From positions 124,001 to 188,000 of the forward strand of contig CAWEPG010000006.1 in NCBI GenBank assembly GCA_963810905.1: a stretch of 64,000 bases of DNA, given 5' to 3'. This document shows, piece by piece, positions 18,159 through 28,023 of this stretch. Under the pieces are notes generated by a model. The model worked only from the letters and a program-made list of their open reading frames with translations. It did not search any database and was not told where the DNA came from. A program made the position numbers and the translations under genes. The stretch comes from CAWBAT01 sp963810905. Its GTDB lineage: Bacteria > Acidobacteriota > Terriglobia > Versatilivoradales > Versatilivoraceae. Each line of letters begins with the position of its first letter. Position 1 is the first letter of the stretch.

Positions 18159-19294
18159 TCTTCGTTTCTGGCTTTCTGTGCAATATTTTTGCCCAACAAC
18201 GCATCAATGGCCGCCTTCACCTGTGAAGGGGTTATACTCAAAATACAGCGTGGTTCGTTATAGACTTGACAACGGTACCCGGGGCAAGGATTACAGTCGA
18301 ATGGATTTTGTACCGCCCTATACAAAGCTTTCCAGGGGGACCACAGCGCCGAATCTGAAGAACCAAAAAGCACAACGACTGGAATTGACAATGCCGCGGC
18401 TAAATGAGTGGGACCGCTATCGTTTCCGACAAACACACAGGCGCGACTCAAAATCCATCCCAGCTCAGAGATAGAGAGAGAGGTCAAAAGCTTCGGCTTC
18501 GATTGAGATTTAGCTTGGACTGTTTTTAGTTTTCCTTCTTCGCCCGGGCCCCCTGTCAATAGCACCGACAAACCGTAACGGCTGCTCAAGTAGTCCGCGA
18601 TTTCAGCAAATCCTTCCGCAGTCCATTCTTTGGTGTAAAACTTTGATGTCGGCTGAACGACTCCGTAGCGACTGTCAACCTTCAAGCCCGCTTTAGTCAG
18701 GCGGTCTTTCGCAATCGCTTCAAATTGAGGGTTTGGAATAACCCTTGACGAGGGAATTTCTGCCTTGGGCAAGCCTAACGCTCTAAGCCATTCGATTTGG
18801 TGTTCCACGGTATGACTCTTCATTCCCGGCGGGAGATTTGTCGTTGAGCCCACGCGTATGTTATAGGCAAATGCATTGCGAAACGCGCCGTATCCCACAC
18901 GGTAGCGAGCCCCACTCAGAGCGGTCAAATAAGCACTCGTGGAGCCCCCGTGCAAATTGATGCAGCAGTCAAAACGATGTTGCCTCATGTTGACTAGGGT
19001 GGACAGGCGCGCTCGAAAGACCTTCCAATTTGATCTGTCGGCCGTACGAATTGAAATGATGTGATCGATGTCGGGATTGTTAGCGAGGACTTGGTCGTTG
19101 GGTTCCTCTACGAGCACCGAGATTCTCAGATCGGGCCGCCAAGTTTTCAAGGCTGTACAGAGCGGGATGGACAGGATTGTATCTCCAATCGAGCGGAGGC
19201 GAATGAACAAGATCTTCGCTTGAAGGGGCAGGCCGGGAAGCACGTCCGAAGGATTCATCGGCAGGATCGTATCGGACGGCTTCATTTCAGTCAT
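18155..19294 (-). CDS. Family 9 glycosyltransferase (heptosyltransferase II-like)
   Basis: 379 residues. It has the two-domain GT-B fold of lipopolysaccharide heptosyltransferases: ILFIRLRSIGDTILSIPLC at the N-terminus, CCINLHGGSTSAYLTALSG, VQPTSKFYTKEWTAEGFAE and the nucleotide-sugar motif FVGNDSGPTHLAAALSIP. Family members add heptose or related sugars to lipid A-core on the cytoplasmic side of the inner membrane. ATG 19294 has TTGAGG just upstream. It is isolated from other LPS genes here, so the donor and acceptor cannot be inferred. A cysteine cluster (FDCNPCPGYRCQVY) near the C-terminus is typical of the family. Confidence 0.9.
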   Translation of the reverse strand: MTEMKPSDTILPMNPSDVLPGLPLQAKILFIRLRSIGDTILSIPLCTALKTWRPDLRISVLVEEPNDQVLANNPDIDHIISIRTADRSNWKVFRARLSTLVNMRQHRFDCCINLHGGSTSAYLTALSGARYRVGYGAFRNAFAYNIRVGSTTNLPPGMKSHTVEHQIEWLRALGLPKAEIPSSRVIPNPQFEAIAKDRLTKAGLKVDSRYGVVQPTSKFYTKEWTAEGFAEIADYLSSRYGLSVLLTGGPGEEGKLKTVQAKSQSKPKLLTSLSISELGWILSRACVFVGNDSGPTHLAAALSIPVVVLFGSSDSALWSPWKALYRAVQNPFDCNPCPGYRCQVYNEPRCILSITPSQVKAAIDALLGKNIAQKARNEE

Positions 19295-19422
19295 TTTCCT
19301 CAAGACCTTTGCGCTATGATACCACAGTGATTTGACAATATCCGTTCATGGGGAAAAACAGCCCTACATTCAATAACTCAGGAGCTTTGTCTTCATATTC
19401 ACCAAGAGAAAAGGAATCCAAA

Positions 19423-21132
19423 ATGAAAAAAAAGGGTTTGTTTGTGTCGATTCTGTTCCTTTCAGCGTCTTTTTTATGGGGAGAACCGCGTCTTAAACCC
19501 GGGGACCGGATTGTCACTTTGGGAGACAGTATCACTGAAGCAGGTGGTTATCAGGCAGTCATGAAAAACGTTTTTGATCGCTTTTATCCAAATTTGAAAA
19601 TTCAAATCATCAACGCTGGAATCAGCGGGCATAAATCGCCCGACATGGCAGCTAGGTTAAAGCACGATGTAATTGACCAGAATCCGACGATCGTCACGAT
19701 CTCTTGCGGAGTGAATGACGTTTGGCACGGTTTTGGCCAACCTCCTCGAGGTGTCGATTTAAGTAACTACACGCGATTGATGACGCAAATGGTTCAGGAA
19801 CTCAAAGTTTCCACTCAAGCGGAGATTTACCTGCTCACTCCCACGGTTATCTATGAAAATCTTGCGAGTGCCGAGAACCTTAAGCTGGAATCCTATTGCG
19901 AGGCCGTCCGAAAAATTGCAGCCGAAGAAAAAGTCCATCTGGTCGACCTGAACAGGCTTTTCAATCTGGTGCTTCGATCAACCCAGGTCGGTGGGGCTCC
20001 CGATTTCCACCCCACATCAGACGGGGTCCATATGAAACCCGCCGGAGATTTCCTCATTGCTGCCGGAATCCTGGGCGCCTTGGGCGTTCCAATGAGCCAA
20101 ATCTTAGAAGCTACGGAGGCGCCCACCCCGACCATCCGGGCTGACGATAGTCGCTTTCAATATTGGGGGCGCTGGGACCTTCGCGAAGCGGGCACTACTG
20201 GAGCCATCACGGTGAATACGGGGAGCACACTCCTGTTTCAGTTTGAAGGGAACAACTTGACACTACACTTCACAACCTCGCAGTATTCACAGCAGTTCCC
20301 GACACTCTGGCTTCAGATTGATGCCGGGGAATGGAAAGTCATTACCCCCGCCGAAGCATTGCCTCTGGCAAAGTCTTCATTATCCCAAGGACTCCATAAA
20401 GCCACGCTGGTCGTAAAAGGTTTTCGCGAATGGGAGAATCGGTGGGACAAGCCTTTAGTGGGCGCTATTGTGTTTCGCGGCGCCACCCCAGTGGAGGGAG
20501 GACAATTGATCGCACCGCCGGAACGTCCCCTGAAGTTGATAGAATACCTTGGAGACAGTATAACCGAAGGGATTCTTGTTCATAAACCAACTCCGGAGGA
20601 AAAAGGAAAGCGGGAAGGCTGGCCACGATTCAGTGATGGACGCCAGACATGGGCATACCAAAGCGCAATGCTGGTTGGTGCGGAACCCCGAACCGTCGGA
20701 TTTGGCAGACTGGGTCTGACGGTCAATGCCAACGGAGGGGTACCTCCTGCCATCCAGAGTTTCCCATTCATCTATGAAGGGGTGTCAATCGACGCGTTGC
20801 GCCAACCCGATGTTGTAGTGATTAACATGGGGAGTAATGATCGCAATCGTGCCAGCAGTGAATTGTTTGCTGCGCTTTATAAGAGTTATGTGGAGACAAT
20901 CCGCAAAAAATACCCAACTGCTATGATCCTCTGTATGCGGCCCTTCGTGGGTGCTCACGCGGCAGCCATCGAGGAGACCGTGCGACGCTTGGCCGACCCA
21001 AGAATTCGGTATGTTGATACGACTGGCTGGATTGAGTCTGGCAAGCACACCACCGATCAAGTTCATCCAAATCTCGAAGGAAACCGAATTGCCGCTGAAA
21101 AAATGGCAGTGATCCTCAAGGGAGTGCTGTAG
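19423..21132 (+). CDS. Exported protein with two SGNH/GDSL hydrolase domains
   Basis: 569 residues. A signal peptide (to about SFLWG) precedes domain 1: GDSITEAG with nucleophile S36, GVNDVWHG, and the catalytic Asp-His in DFHPTSDGVHM. A beta-rich linker (about 230-370, for example LLFQFEGNNLTLHF) resembles the jelly-roll of CE2 esterases. Domain 2 follows: GDSITEG with S379, MGSNDRNR and DQVHPNLEGNR. Two complete catalytic sets in one chain are unusual. The likely role is deacylation of polysaccharides outside the cytoplasm. ATG 19423 has AAAAGGA 11 bases upstream. Two hairpin repeats lie just after its stop. Confidence 0.85.
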   Translation: MKKKGLFVSILFLSASFLWGEPRLKPGDRIVTLGDSITEAGGYQAVMKNVFDRFYPNLKIQIINAGISGHKSPDMAARLKHDVIDQNPTIVTISCGVNDVWHGFGQPPRGVDLSNYTRLMTQMVQELKVSTQAEIYLLTPTVIYENLASAENLKLESYCEAVRKIAAEEKVHLVDLNRLFNLVLRSTQVGGAPDFHPTSDGVHMKPAGDFLIAAGILGALGVPMSQILEATEAPTPTIRADDSRFQYWGRWDLREAGTTGAITVNTGSTLLFQFEGNNLTLHFTTSQYSQQFPTLWLQIDAGEWKVITPAEALPLAKSSLSQGLHKATLVVKGFREWENRWDKPLVGAIVFRGATPVEGGQLIAPPERPLKLIEYLGDSITEGILVHKPTPEEKGKREGWPRFSDGRQTWAYQSAMLVGAEPRTVGFGRLGLTVNANGGVPPAIQSFPFIYEGVSIDALRQPDVVVINMGSNDRNRASSELFAALYKSYVETIRKKYPTAMILCMRPFVGAHAAAIEETVRRLADPRIRYVDTTGWIESGKHTTDQVHPNLEGNRIAAEKMAVILKGVL

Positions 21133-21155
21133 GGAACGGACGCTGTTCCGTTCCT
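21132..21155. repeat. Hairpin repeat, copy 1, at the stop of the SGNH gene
   Basis: GGAACGGA-CGCTGT-TCCGTTCC, an 8-bp perfect stem with a six-base loop at 21133-21154. Shares the GGGAACG...CGTTCC ends with a second hairpin 45 bases away. Could act as a terminator-like structure between convergent genes, but no T run follows. Confidence 0.6.
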
Positions 21156-21199
21156 AATAAGGGGTGCGACCATTTGAATTCATTGCTCGTCAGCAGGAT

Positions 21200-21221
21200 G
21201 GAACGCTACGGCGAGCGTTCC
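21200..21221. repeat. Hairpin repeat, copy 2, between convergent genes
   Basis: GGAACGCT-ACGGCG-AGCGTTCC, again an 8-bp perfect stem and six-base loop, followed by CTAC; the complement reads GTAGGGAACGCT, matching the GTAGGGAACG that opens copy 1. The two form an inverted pair, as REP/RAYT-type elements often do. Confidence 0.6.
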
Positions 21222-21274
21222 CTACAACCCGTTCGACGATTTTTTCACACCTCCTCTTGCGTGATTCGTGGTCT

Positions 21275-22498
21275 CTAAGGGTAAAGCAGATACTTTTTCC
21301 GGATCAGCAGGAAATTCTTTAATGGCTCTTTGTCGACTTTGATCAGCTCTTCGAGGGGCTGATCTTTAAGAATTCCTTCCACCACTTTTTCTGAACCGAC
21401 TCTTTGAATCAACTCCTTCGCCTGAAAATCCTTGGGATAGAGGTGCCATAAGGCTTGGGCCAGCTCCAAGCCACAGGCTACGGATTGAAATTGGTTTCTG
21501 TTTGTGACCGTCAGCCGCACGCCTTGACAAGGTTGACCTTTGTGCGGATCGGAAATAGGCGTGAAATTAACCACGTGGAATTGAACTCCTTCTAACTTGC
21601 GCCCTTGAAGATCGTGCTGCAGCTCGTTTGATTTGATCCAAGGGGCGCCTATCATTTCAAAAGGTGTATCCGTACCTCTCCCCACGGAAACATTAGTTGC
21701 CTCCAAGAGCCCAGTGGTTGTGTACAAAGTCGCCTGCTGAAGATTACGGATGTTTGGAGAGGGATTTACCCAGGGCAAATCGGTCTCATCAAACCAGAAC
21801 TTTCGTTTCCAACCTTTCATTTTGACGACCTCTAATTGCACATCTAGGCGATTTTCAGCTCTAAAAAGTTCTGCCAGCTCACCCACTGTTAACCCATATC
21901 GGACTGGCAAAGGATAGTAGCCAATGAAACTCAAACGATTAGAATCAAGCACAGGTCCTTCAACATGTTCTCCGTTTACGGGGTTTGGCCGATCTAGAAC
22001 CATGAACCGAATGCCAGTCTTTCCAGCCGCCTCCATGGCAAAAGCCATGGTGGTGATGTAGGTATAGAAACGAGCTCCCACGTCTTGAATATCAAAGACT
22101 AGAATGTCCAACCCTTTTAGCATCTCTGCGGTCGGGCGGCGCGTCTCACCGTACAAGCTATAAACAGACAATCCTGTTTGCGGATCAACCGAAGTCTCCA
22201 CCTTGCGATCGAGATCTCCATTGAGGCCATGTTCGGGACTGAAAACCCGGACCAGTTTGAAGTTGAGCGATTCCCGCATGAGGTCAAGGGTCCGCTTGCC
22301 CTCCCGGTTTCGTCCGGTGAGATTAGTAATCAATCCCACATGAAGGCCCTGCAGTCTGGAAAAATTCTCGGCCTCAAGAATATCGATACCGGTCCAAACT
22401 TTGGCCATCGCAGAACCCGGATGGATCTCGCGGTCAACACAAAGGAGCAGGAGAGTTAGAAGGCAGAGCTTTAGGCGCTGTTTATAGCAGAATCTCAT
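21275..22498 (-). CDS. Exo-beta-N-acetylmuramidase NamZ-like (DUF1343)
   Basis: 407 residues. An N-terminal hydrophobic segment (LCLLTLLLLC) suggests export. The DUF1343 landmarks follow: GIDILEAENF, VGLITNLTGRNREGKRTLD, FSPEHGLNGDLD, DILVFDIQDVGARFYTY, VLDRPNPVNGEHVEGPVLD and NVSVGRGTDTPFEMIGAPWI. Characterised members cleave terminal MurNAc from peptidoglycan fragments (CAZy GH171). The start at ATG 22498 lies inside the 3' end of the upstream epimerase gene (16-base overlap), so the two are probably coupled; a GTG at 22537 is the alternative. Confidence 0.9.
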   Translation of the reverse strand: MRFCYKQRLKLCLLTLLLLCVDREIHPGSAMAKVWTGIDILEAENFSRLQGLHVGLITNLTGRNREGKRTLDLMRESLNFKLVRVFSPEHGLNGDLDRKVETSVDPQTGLSVYSLYGETRRPTAEMLKGLDILVFDIQDVGARFYTYITTMAFAMEAAGKTGIRFMVLDRPNPVNGEHVEGPVLDSNRLSFIGYYPLPVRYGLTVGELAELFRAENRLDVQLEVVKMKGWKRKFWFDETDLPWVNPSPNIRNLQQATLYTTTGLLEATNVSVGRGTDTPFEMIGAPWIKSNELQHDLQGRKLEGVQFHVVNFTPISDPHKGQPCQGVRLTVTNRNQFQSVACGLELAQALWHLYPKDFQAKELIQRVGSEKVVEGILKDQPLEELIKVDKEPLKNFLLIRKKYLLYP

Positions 22499-23354
22499 TC
22501 GAAGGTACCTGCTCGAAAAGGGCAGTATAACCCTCACGGAAAGTGGGGTAGCGAAAACAATATCCTGAATCTAACACTCGCGCATTAGAGCATCGCTTAT
22601 TACTCCGGAAACGGCTACCGGCATTCGAGGGTAACGGATCCGTAACTTGGTGCCTTACCTCTAACTTCCGGGCCAACCATCCGACGACATCGCAAAGCCG
22701 GGCAGGCTCGTGATCTGAACCGAGATACAGTCCGAGAGGGTTCTTCAAGAGCATCAAGTGATTGAGCAGACCTGCACAATCATCTCGATGGATCCGGTTC
22801 GTGTAAGATGAAGAGGAGTCCTGTGTGGTGATTTCACCTCGCTTGATCTGTTCAAGTAAGCGAGTTCGATTGGGACCATAGATGCCGGAGAGTCGTACAA
22901 CAGTCCAGGGGAAGGGACTTGCCAAGAGGAGACGTTCTGCCTCCAGGAGACGCGACCCGCTAAAATGCCTGTTCTCCGTAGGTGAGTTTTCATCAACCCA
23001 TTCGCCGTTTGTCTGGGCATAGACTGCGGTACTAGAGGTAAAGAAAGCTCGTTTGGGATAAATTTGTTGTTCATCCAGGGCCGTGATCAGGTTCTTCAAG
23101 CCTTGAACGTAGGTAGCTTGGTAACAAGCATCATCCGATCGATCTGCTGCTGCTGTATAAAAGAGATATTCCAGTGGAGCGGGAAGGGAACACAGTGTTT
23201 CGGCCCGGCTTAGATCGGCCATAATCGGACGGATCGAGACGGGAAGAAGATGGCTTTTTCGCCGCAATCCCCAAACGGAGTTGCCTTCCGACGCGAAAAT
23301 CATCCCGAGGGCCGTTCCCACGTAACCGCAACCCGCAATAAGAATTTGACACAT
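22482..23354 (-). CDS. SDR-family NAD-dependent epimerase (YeeZ-like)
   Basis: 290 residues. The Rossmann fingerprint ILIAGCGYVGTALG opens the protein, followed by FFTSSTAVYAQTNG and VVRLSGIYGPNRTRLLEQI. The usual YxxxK is replaced by a SGSRLLEAERLLL region, as in atypical YeeZ-type members that lack it, so catalysis is uncertain. ATG 23354 lies just before the conserved strand; a TTG three codons earlier is less likely. It overlaps the NamZ-like gene at its 3' end and is divergent from the large kinase gene. Substrate unknown. Confidence 0.8.
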   Translation of the reverse strand: MCQILIAGCGYVGTALGMIFASEGNSVWGLRRKSHLLPVSIRPIMADLSRAETLCSLPAPLEYLFYTAAADRSDDACYQATYVQGLKNLITALDEQQIYPKRAFFTSSTAVYAQTNGEWVDENSPTENRHFSGSRLLEAERLLLASPFPWTVVRLSGIYGPNRTRLLEQIKRGEITTQDSSSSYTNRIHRDDCAGLLNHLMLLKNPLGLYLGSDHEPARLCDVVGWLARKLEVRHQVTDPLPSNAGSRFRSNKRCSNARVLDSGYCFRYPTFREGYTALFEQVPSNEILL

Positions 23355-23477
23355 AATAAACAATATAACAGCGAACTCCCAAGAAATGCGCAGAGAAACG
23401 AAACTGGCTTAGCGAGTACAAATATGTGACGAAGTTGCTAGGCTAAGAAAATCACTTTGAGAGCTTACATCTTAACC

Positions 23478-23506
23478 TTTACCGTGGGCCCCTAGACTGA
23501 TAAAAT
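23478..23506 (+). promoter_or_regulatory. Candidate promoter for the Ser/Thr kinase gene
   Basis: TTTACC (23478-23483), 17-base spacer, TAAAAT (23501-23506). This would give a leader of about 135 bases before the TTG start. Confidence 0.4.
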
Positions 23507-23647
23507 ATGTGTTCTGACGATCAGGTCCGTCGACCTGACTCACTCACGCTCACTCCAAAACTTGTGAGAAGATTAATTCTGCGTCTAAGAGGGCATGGTT
23601 CTTTCCCGACTTTTCGATCAAAGATCCAATAAAGGGGATTCTGTGTT

Positions 23648-26600
23648 TTGGTAGCTCAAGCCCGATTAAAAGACCGTTATGAAATCAAGGAGACCCTCGG
23701 CCATGGTGGTATGGGAGTCGTGTACAGGGCGTTTGACAGTTTCATTCGAAGGGAAGTTGCCCTGAAGACGATCCGGGACACCCCCGATCCAGCTGCTCTG
23801 GAAACTTTCAAAAAAGAATGGGGTGTATTGGCTTCACTGGCGCATCCGAACATCATCGAGCTCTTTGATCTCGGTGATTTTGAAGAAAATGGCACCAGTA
23901 AGCCCTATTTCGTCATGCCCTTGCTTCCCGGGGCCACGCTGGAATCTCTCATCCGAACCTCCAGCCATCGTCTCACAGTCGAACGTGTCGTAGAAATTGT
24001 CTCGCAAATTTGCCGGGGTCTACAAGCTGCCCATGAAAGAGGATTGGTGCATCGGGATCTCAAGCCGAGCAACATTTTCGTCATGGACGATGACTCAGTG
24101 AAAATTATCGATTTTGGTGTTGCTCATATCCTCGATGCACGAACTACCATGAATTTGAAGGGGACGCTGGCCTACATGGCCCCTGAACAGATCGAAATGA
24201 AGGCCTTGTCCCCGCTGACTGATATTTTTGCCCTCGGAGTGGTTGCCTATGAAACCTTGTGCTTGCGGCGCCCTTTTCAGGGCCGAAATCAAAGCGAAAT
24301 GGTTGAGGCGATTCTCACTCAAATTCCTCCCGGAGTGTCGGATTTCAATCCCTCAGTGAACCAGTCGATCAGCCGGGTCATCCATAAAGCGCTGGCGAAA
24401 CAGCCGTTCCATCGGTTTGCATCAGCGAAAGAGTTCTCAGATACGTTACAAAGAGCGTCTCGCAATGAACCCATTGAATTCTTTGACCCGACCCGCTTTC
24501 AACCCAGAGTTCAGAAAGCGCAGAAAGCGTTTGAGCAGGGCGATTTTCAATTTGCTTCGGAAATCCTCGATGAACTTAATGCAGAGGGGTACATTGATCC
24601 GGCCATCACGACTCTCCATAGACAGATTCACTTTGCCTCGCGACAGAAGACGGTCCAGCAGCTCCTCTACAGCGCAAGAACTCGGATTGAGGAGAATGAA
24701 AACCCACTTGCTTTGCAAAAAATACAAGAGGTTTTGCAGCTCGATTCCAATAATGCTGAAGCCTTGAGTCTGAAAGAAAAACTTGAGAGCCGGCGGACGG
24801 AGGAAAAGGTTGAGGATTGGTTCCGATTGGCACGCCAGCATATCGAAAATTGTGATTTCACTCATGCCAAGGAAGCGTTGCAGAATCTGTTACAGGTTAA
24901 ACCCAATGAATCCCAAGCTCTGCAACTGCTCACTGAAGTAAGCCGACGGGAGCAGGAGTATCAAAAGTCGCGGCAAAAGAAGCAGGAGCTTTACGAGAAC
25001 GCCATGCAGTTCTGGGAGGGGGGGGAAGTAACGGCGGCTTTGACGAAGTTGAAGCTATTGCTTGAATTGGATCAGCGCAATCCGGATCGAGGATCCTCTG
25101 AAAGTGGGGCACGGTACCAGAACCTCTATAAGCAGGTTCGTTCAGAGCACGATGCGATTGACAACGCCTTTGGTGAAGCAAGACGCCTTCTTACGGAAAG
25201 GAATTTCTCTGCCGCCCTAGCGATTTGTGACACCTATCTTACTAAGTATCCCAGTCACGCTCTGTTTCAATCTTTGAAATTTGACATCGCCGAACAACAG
25301 CGACAGGAACTGTCCGGCCAAATTGCAGAGATTCATCGTCGGGTTGAGGCCGAACCGGATCTGGACAAACGGGTCAACATCTTAAAAGAGGCTGCTGAGC
25401 GCCTCCCCGAGGAAGCCAACTTCGGTCCTGCGCTCCGTCTGATGCGGGACAAAAGGGACCTGGTCAATTCAATCGTTGCCAAAGCCCGGCAGCACGAAGA
25501 ACAGGGACAATTTAATGAGGCGCTTGGGCAATGGGAAATCTTGAAGACCATTTATGTGAATTATCCCGGTCTTGATTATGAGATTGATCGAGTCATTCGA
25601 AGACGCGACCAGCAAGCCCGTGCAGCTTCAAAGGCCCGTTGGGTGGAGCAAATTGATCTTTGTTTAGAGACGGCGGACTTTCTTCAAGGGAGAGAACTCC
25701 TGCAGCAAGCTCTGGAAGAATTCCCTCAGGACAGTGAGCTTGTAGAACTCGAACGATTCATTACGCAGAAATTTGAACGTTCCCAGGAAGCCCAAGCCTT
25801 GCTTTCACAAGGGCAGGAATTGTGCAGTCAAAAAGACTTTGAAAAGGGCATCGAAGTTCTGAGCCGCGCCCAACAAACAGACGATCGCAATCCAGCAATT
25901 CGCCTTACCTTGGTAAACAATCTTATCGAGTATTCCCGAATTTTGCTTGATAAGAATTGGCAGCAGGCCGAGTCGTTCCTCAAGAGAGCCTGGGAGCTGG
26001 AGCCTAGTAATAGTCAGGGACTGAGTCTCAGAACACTGATTGCTGATCGCAAACGGGAAGAATTCGTTGATCAATGCGTCTCTCAAGCCCGGCAGTTGCA
26101 GGCTACCGGCGAGCTGAATTCGGCTACTACCGTTCTTGAACAAGGCCTTTCGCGTTACCCGAATGAGTTCAGATTGTCTCAGTTACTCAATACATTGAAG
26201 AAGGGGTTGGAAGAAGAACGGCGCCGCAGTTTTGATGAGCTGCAACAGATCCAGCGCAACTCAGAAAACACTACGGATGTCACCACTCTGCAACAGAATC
26301 TGGAACGTGCCCAAAAGCTCGCAAATCTGTATCCTGATGACGCTCAATTTCATACCATAACTCTAAACATACAAAAGCGGCAGGAAATGTCCACTCCCAG
26401 CTCGAAGAGAGCCTTTGAGATGGCAGTTTCCGCAGCTCCACCCGTTCTTGATGCAAAGGAAACGACCCCTGCCAAGATCAAGCCAATTCCGACTTCCGGC
26501 TCAGCAACTCGTCTCGACGGTAGCGGAGGTGAGGGAGGTGGGGCTATTGACGAGCCCCTCTCTGAATCTCAGTTGTCACAACCGGATTCGAAAGAAAATG

Positions 26601-27922
26601 AAAAAGAAGTCGCGGTTGACAATTTCCCCCCTCCTCATTCAACTCTTCTGCCCACAGGAATTGCTGATAGTCGATTGGAGAAGAGGAGCTTTCCAGAACC
26701 CTCAAAGACAAAGAAGAAAGTTGTCTACCTGCTGTTGATGCTTGCAGCGAGTGCCATAGTCATTTTCATCGCGGTCTTTTGGGGAAAGAAAGGTGGACAA
26801 GACAAGGTTGTGGCTCCGCAAAATTCATCTTTAACCCGGCTGGAGGTGAGGACGACACCGCCCGGAGCAAGAATCCTCGTGAACGGACAGTATCGCGGCT
26901 TGTCGAATCTCACATTGGATCTGTCTGAGGGAGTTCATCATTTACGGGCGGAGATGCAAGGATACAACCCAGAATTCTTGTCTCTGGACCTCAAATCAGG
27001 GGAATCACCGGCGCCGATTGAAATATCCTTGGCTCCAATGAATGCTTCCATTGAATCCCCAGCTCCGCTAGAGCCACTTCCCCCCACAGAAATTGTGCAG
27101 GCTACCGCCCCCGCAACGCGGAAGAATCCGGCAAAAACCAAATCGCAACCAGTGCTCCCAGATTCAAAAGCGAAAACCGTCGCGAGTGTTGCGAGCGAAA
27201 TTCCGCTTCAATCCATTCACGGTGTTTTGCGAGTGAAGCGTTCCCCCCAAAACGCTCTTGTGACCATGCAATCCGGTATGGACAAGGAACCCCGCGTCGT
27301 TAGCGAAGATTCGCTCGATGTGATTGAGGGAGAATATACCCTGGTCGCGTCTGCCCCCGGATACACACGGCTTTCTGTTCCAGTCAAGATTGAATCTGGA
27401 AAGACAAATGATGTTGAAATGAAGCTGCAGCCCATACCGGATTATGAAAAGGACTGGAAAACTGCCTGGACACCGCCTGGTGGCTGGGTGCCGGATGGTG
27501 AGTGGCTCGTGCGGACAGGAGGCAGCTTCGTGATGTCAACTGTGCCACCCAAACCAGGAACTTTTACATTTACGGTTTGGCGAAAGAGCAAGACCGCGCA
27601 ATGGTTCGTCAACTATCGCGACGAAAGAAACTATGATCTCTTTGAACTGGATAAGAAGAATTTGATCCGGACTCAGATCCGCGATGGAAAAAAATCCCGA
27701 CCGGTTAAGATTGCTCATCAACTCGACAAACAGACTCAGCTTCAAGTCCAGATCACGGTAACAAAAGAGAATGTCACTCATCGTGTGTTCGATGGCCAAA
27801 ACTGGAAGGTTCTTGACGAATACAAATGGGGGCTGCCGGAAGATTCGCTCGGGAAATTTGGATTTTTCGTCCCAGGTCGCGATCAGATTGGATTGTCCAG
27901 CTTTAGTTTTAAATCCATGTGA
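23648..27922 (+). CDS. Large transmembrane Ser/Thr protein kinase with TPR-like, PEGA and LamG-like regions
   Basis: 1424 residues. The Hanks-type kinase occupies about 10-275: glycine loop GHGGMGVVY (18-26), ATP lysine K40, HRDLKPSN (H135, D137), and DFG at 155-157. About 290-930 is helical TPR-like repeats (AQKAFEQGDFQFASEILDEL and similar). A low-complexity linker leads to one transmembrane helix near 1025-1045 (VVYLLLMLAASAIVIFIAVF). Outside are two PEGA domains (near 1062 and 1188) and a C-terminal beta-sandwich resembling a LamG/DUF1080 domain. The start is TTG with AAAGGGG upstream. The next gene encodes an FHA-GAF-SpoIIE phosphatase, a natural antagonist or reader of its phosphorylation. 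The sensed ligand is unknown. Confidence 0.9.
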   Translation: MVAQARLKDRYEIKETLGHGGMGVVYRAFDSFIRREVALKTIRDTPDPAALETFKKEWGVLASLAHPNIIELFDLGDFEENGTSKPYFVMPLLPGATLESLIRTSSHRLTVERVVEIVSQICRGLQAAHERGLVHRDLKPSNIFVMDDDSVKIIDFGVAHILDARTTMNLKGTLAYMAPEQIEMKALSPLTDIFALGVVAYETLCLRRPFQGRNQSEMVEAILTQIPPGVSDFNPSVNQSISRVIHKALAKQPFHRFASAKEFSDTLQRASRNEPIEFFDPTRFQPRVQKAQKAFEQGDFQFASEILDELNAEGYIDPAITTLHRQIHFASRQKTVQQLLYSARTRIEENENPLALQKIQEVLQLDSNNAEALSLKEKLESRRTEEKVEDWFRLARQHIENCDFTHAKEALQNLLQVKPNESQALQLLTEVSRREQEYQKSRQKKQELYENAMQFWEGGEVTAALTKLKLLLELDQRNPDRGSSESGARYQNLYKQVRSEHDAIDNAFGEARRLLTERNFSAALAICDTYLTKYPSHALFQSLKFDIAEQQRQELSGQIAEIHRRVEAEPDLDKRVNILKEAAERLPEEANFGPALRLMRDKRDLVNSIVAKARQHEEQGQFNEALGQWEILKTIYVNYPGLDYEIDRVIRRRDQQARAASKARWVEQIDLCLETADFLQGRELLQQALEEFPQDSELVELERFITQKFERSQEAQALLSQGQELCSQKDFEKGIEVLSRAQQTDDRNPAIRLTLVNNLIEYSRILLDKNWQQAESFLKRAWELEPSNSQGLSLRTLIADRKREEFVDQCVSQARQLQATGELNSATTVLEQGLSRYPNEFRLSQLLNTLKKGLEEERRRSFDELQQIQRNSENTTDVTTLQQNLERAQKLANLYPDDAQFHTITLNIQKRQEMSTPSSKRAFEMAVSAAPPVLDAKETTPAKIKPIPTSGSATRLDGSGGEGGGAIDEPLSESQLSQPDSKENEKEVAVDNFPPPHSTLLPTGIADSRLEKRSFPEPSKTKKKVVYLLLMLAASAIVIFIAVFWGKKGGQDKVVAPQNSSLTRLEVRTTPPGARILVNGQYRGLSNLTLDLSEGVHHLRAEMQGYNPEFLSLDLKSGESPAPIEISLAPMNASIESPAPLEPLPPTEIVQATAPATRKNPAKTKSQPVLPDSKAKTVASVASEIPLQSIHGVLRVKRSPQNALVTMQSGMDKEPRVVSEDSLDVIEGEYTLVASAPGYTRLSVPVKIESGKTNDVEMKLQPIPDYEKDWKTAWTPPGGWVPDGEWLVRTGGSFVMSTVPPKPGTFTFTVWRKSKTAQWFVNYRDERNYDLFELDKKNLIRTQIRDGKKSRPVKIAHQLDKQTQLQVQITVTKENVTHRVFDGQNWKVLDEYKWGLPEDSLGKFGFFVPGRDQIGLSSFSFKSM

Positions 27923-28023
27923 ACTGTGGTCTAAAAGTTTGAGTCATTGACACACCTCTGCCGAGAAGCAGCACAAAACCATGCAGCACTAAGCTTTGCA
28001 ACTCTTGCAAAGGATGATCACAT

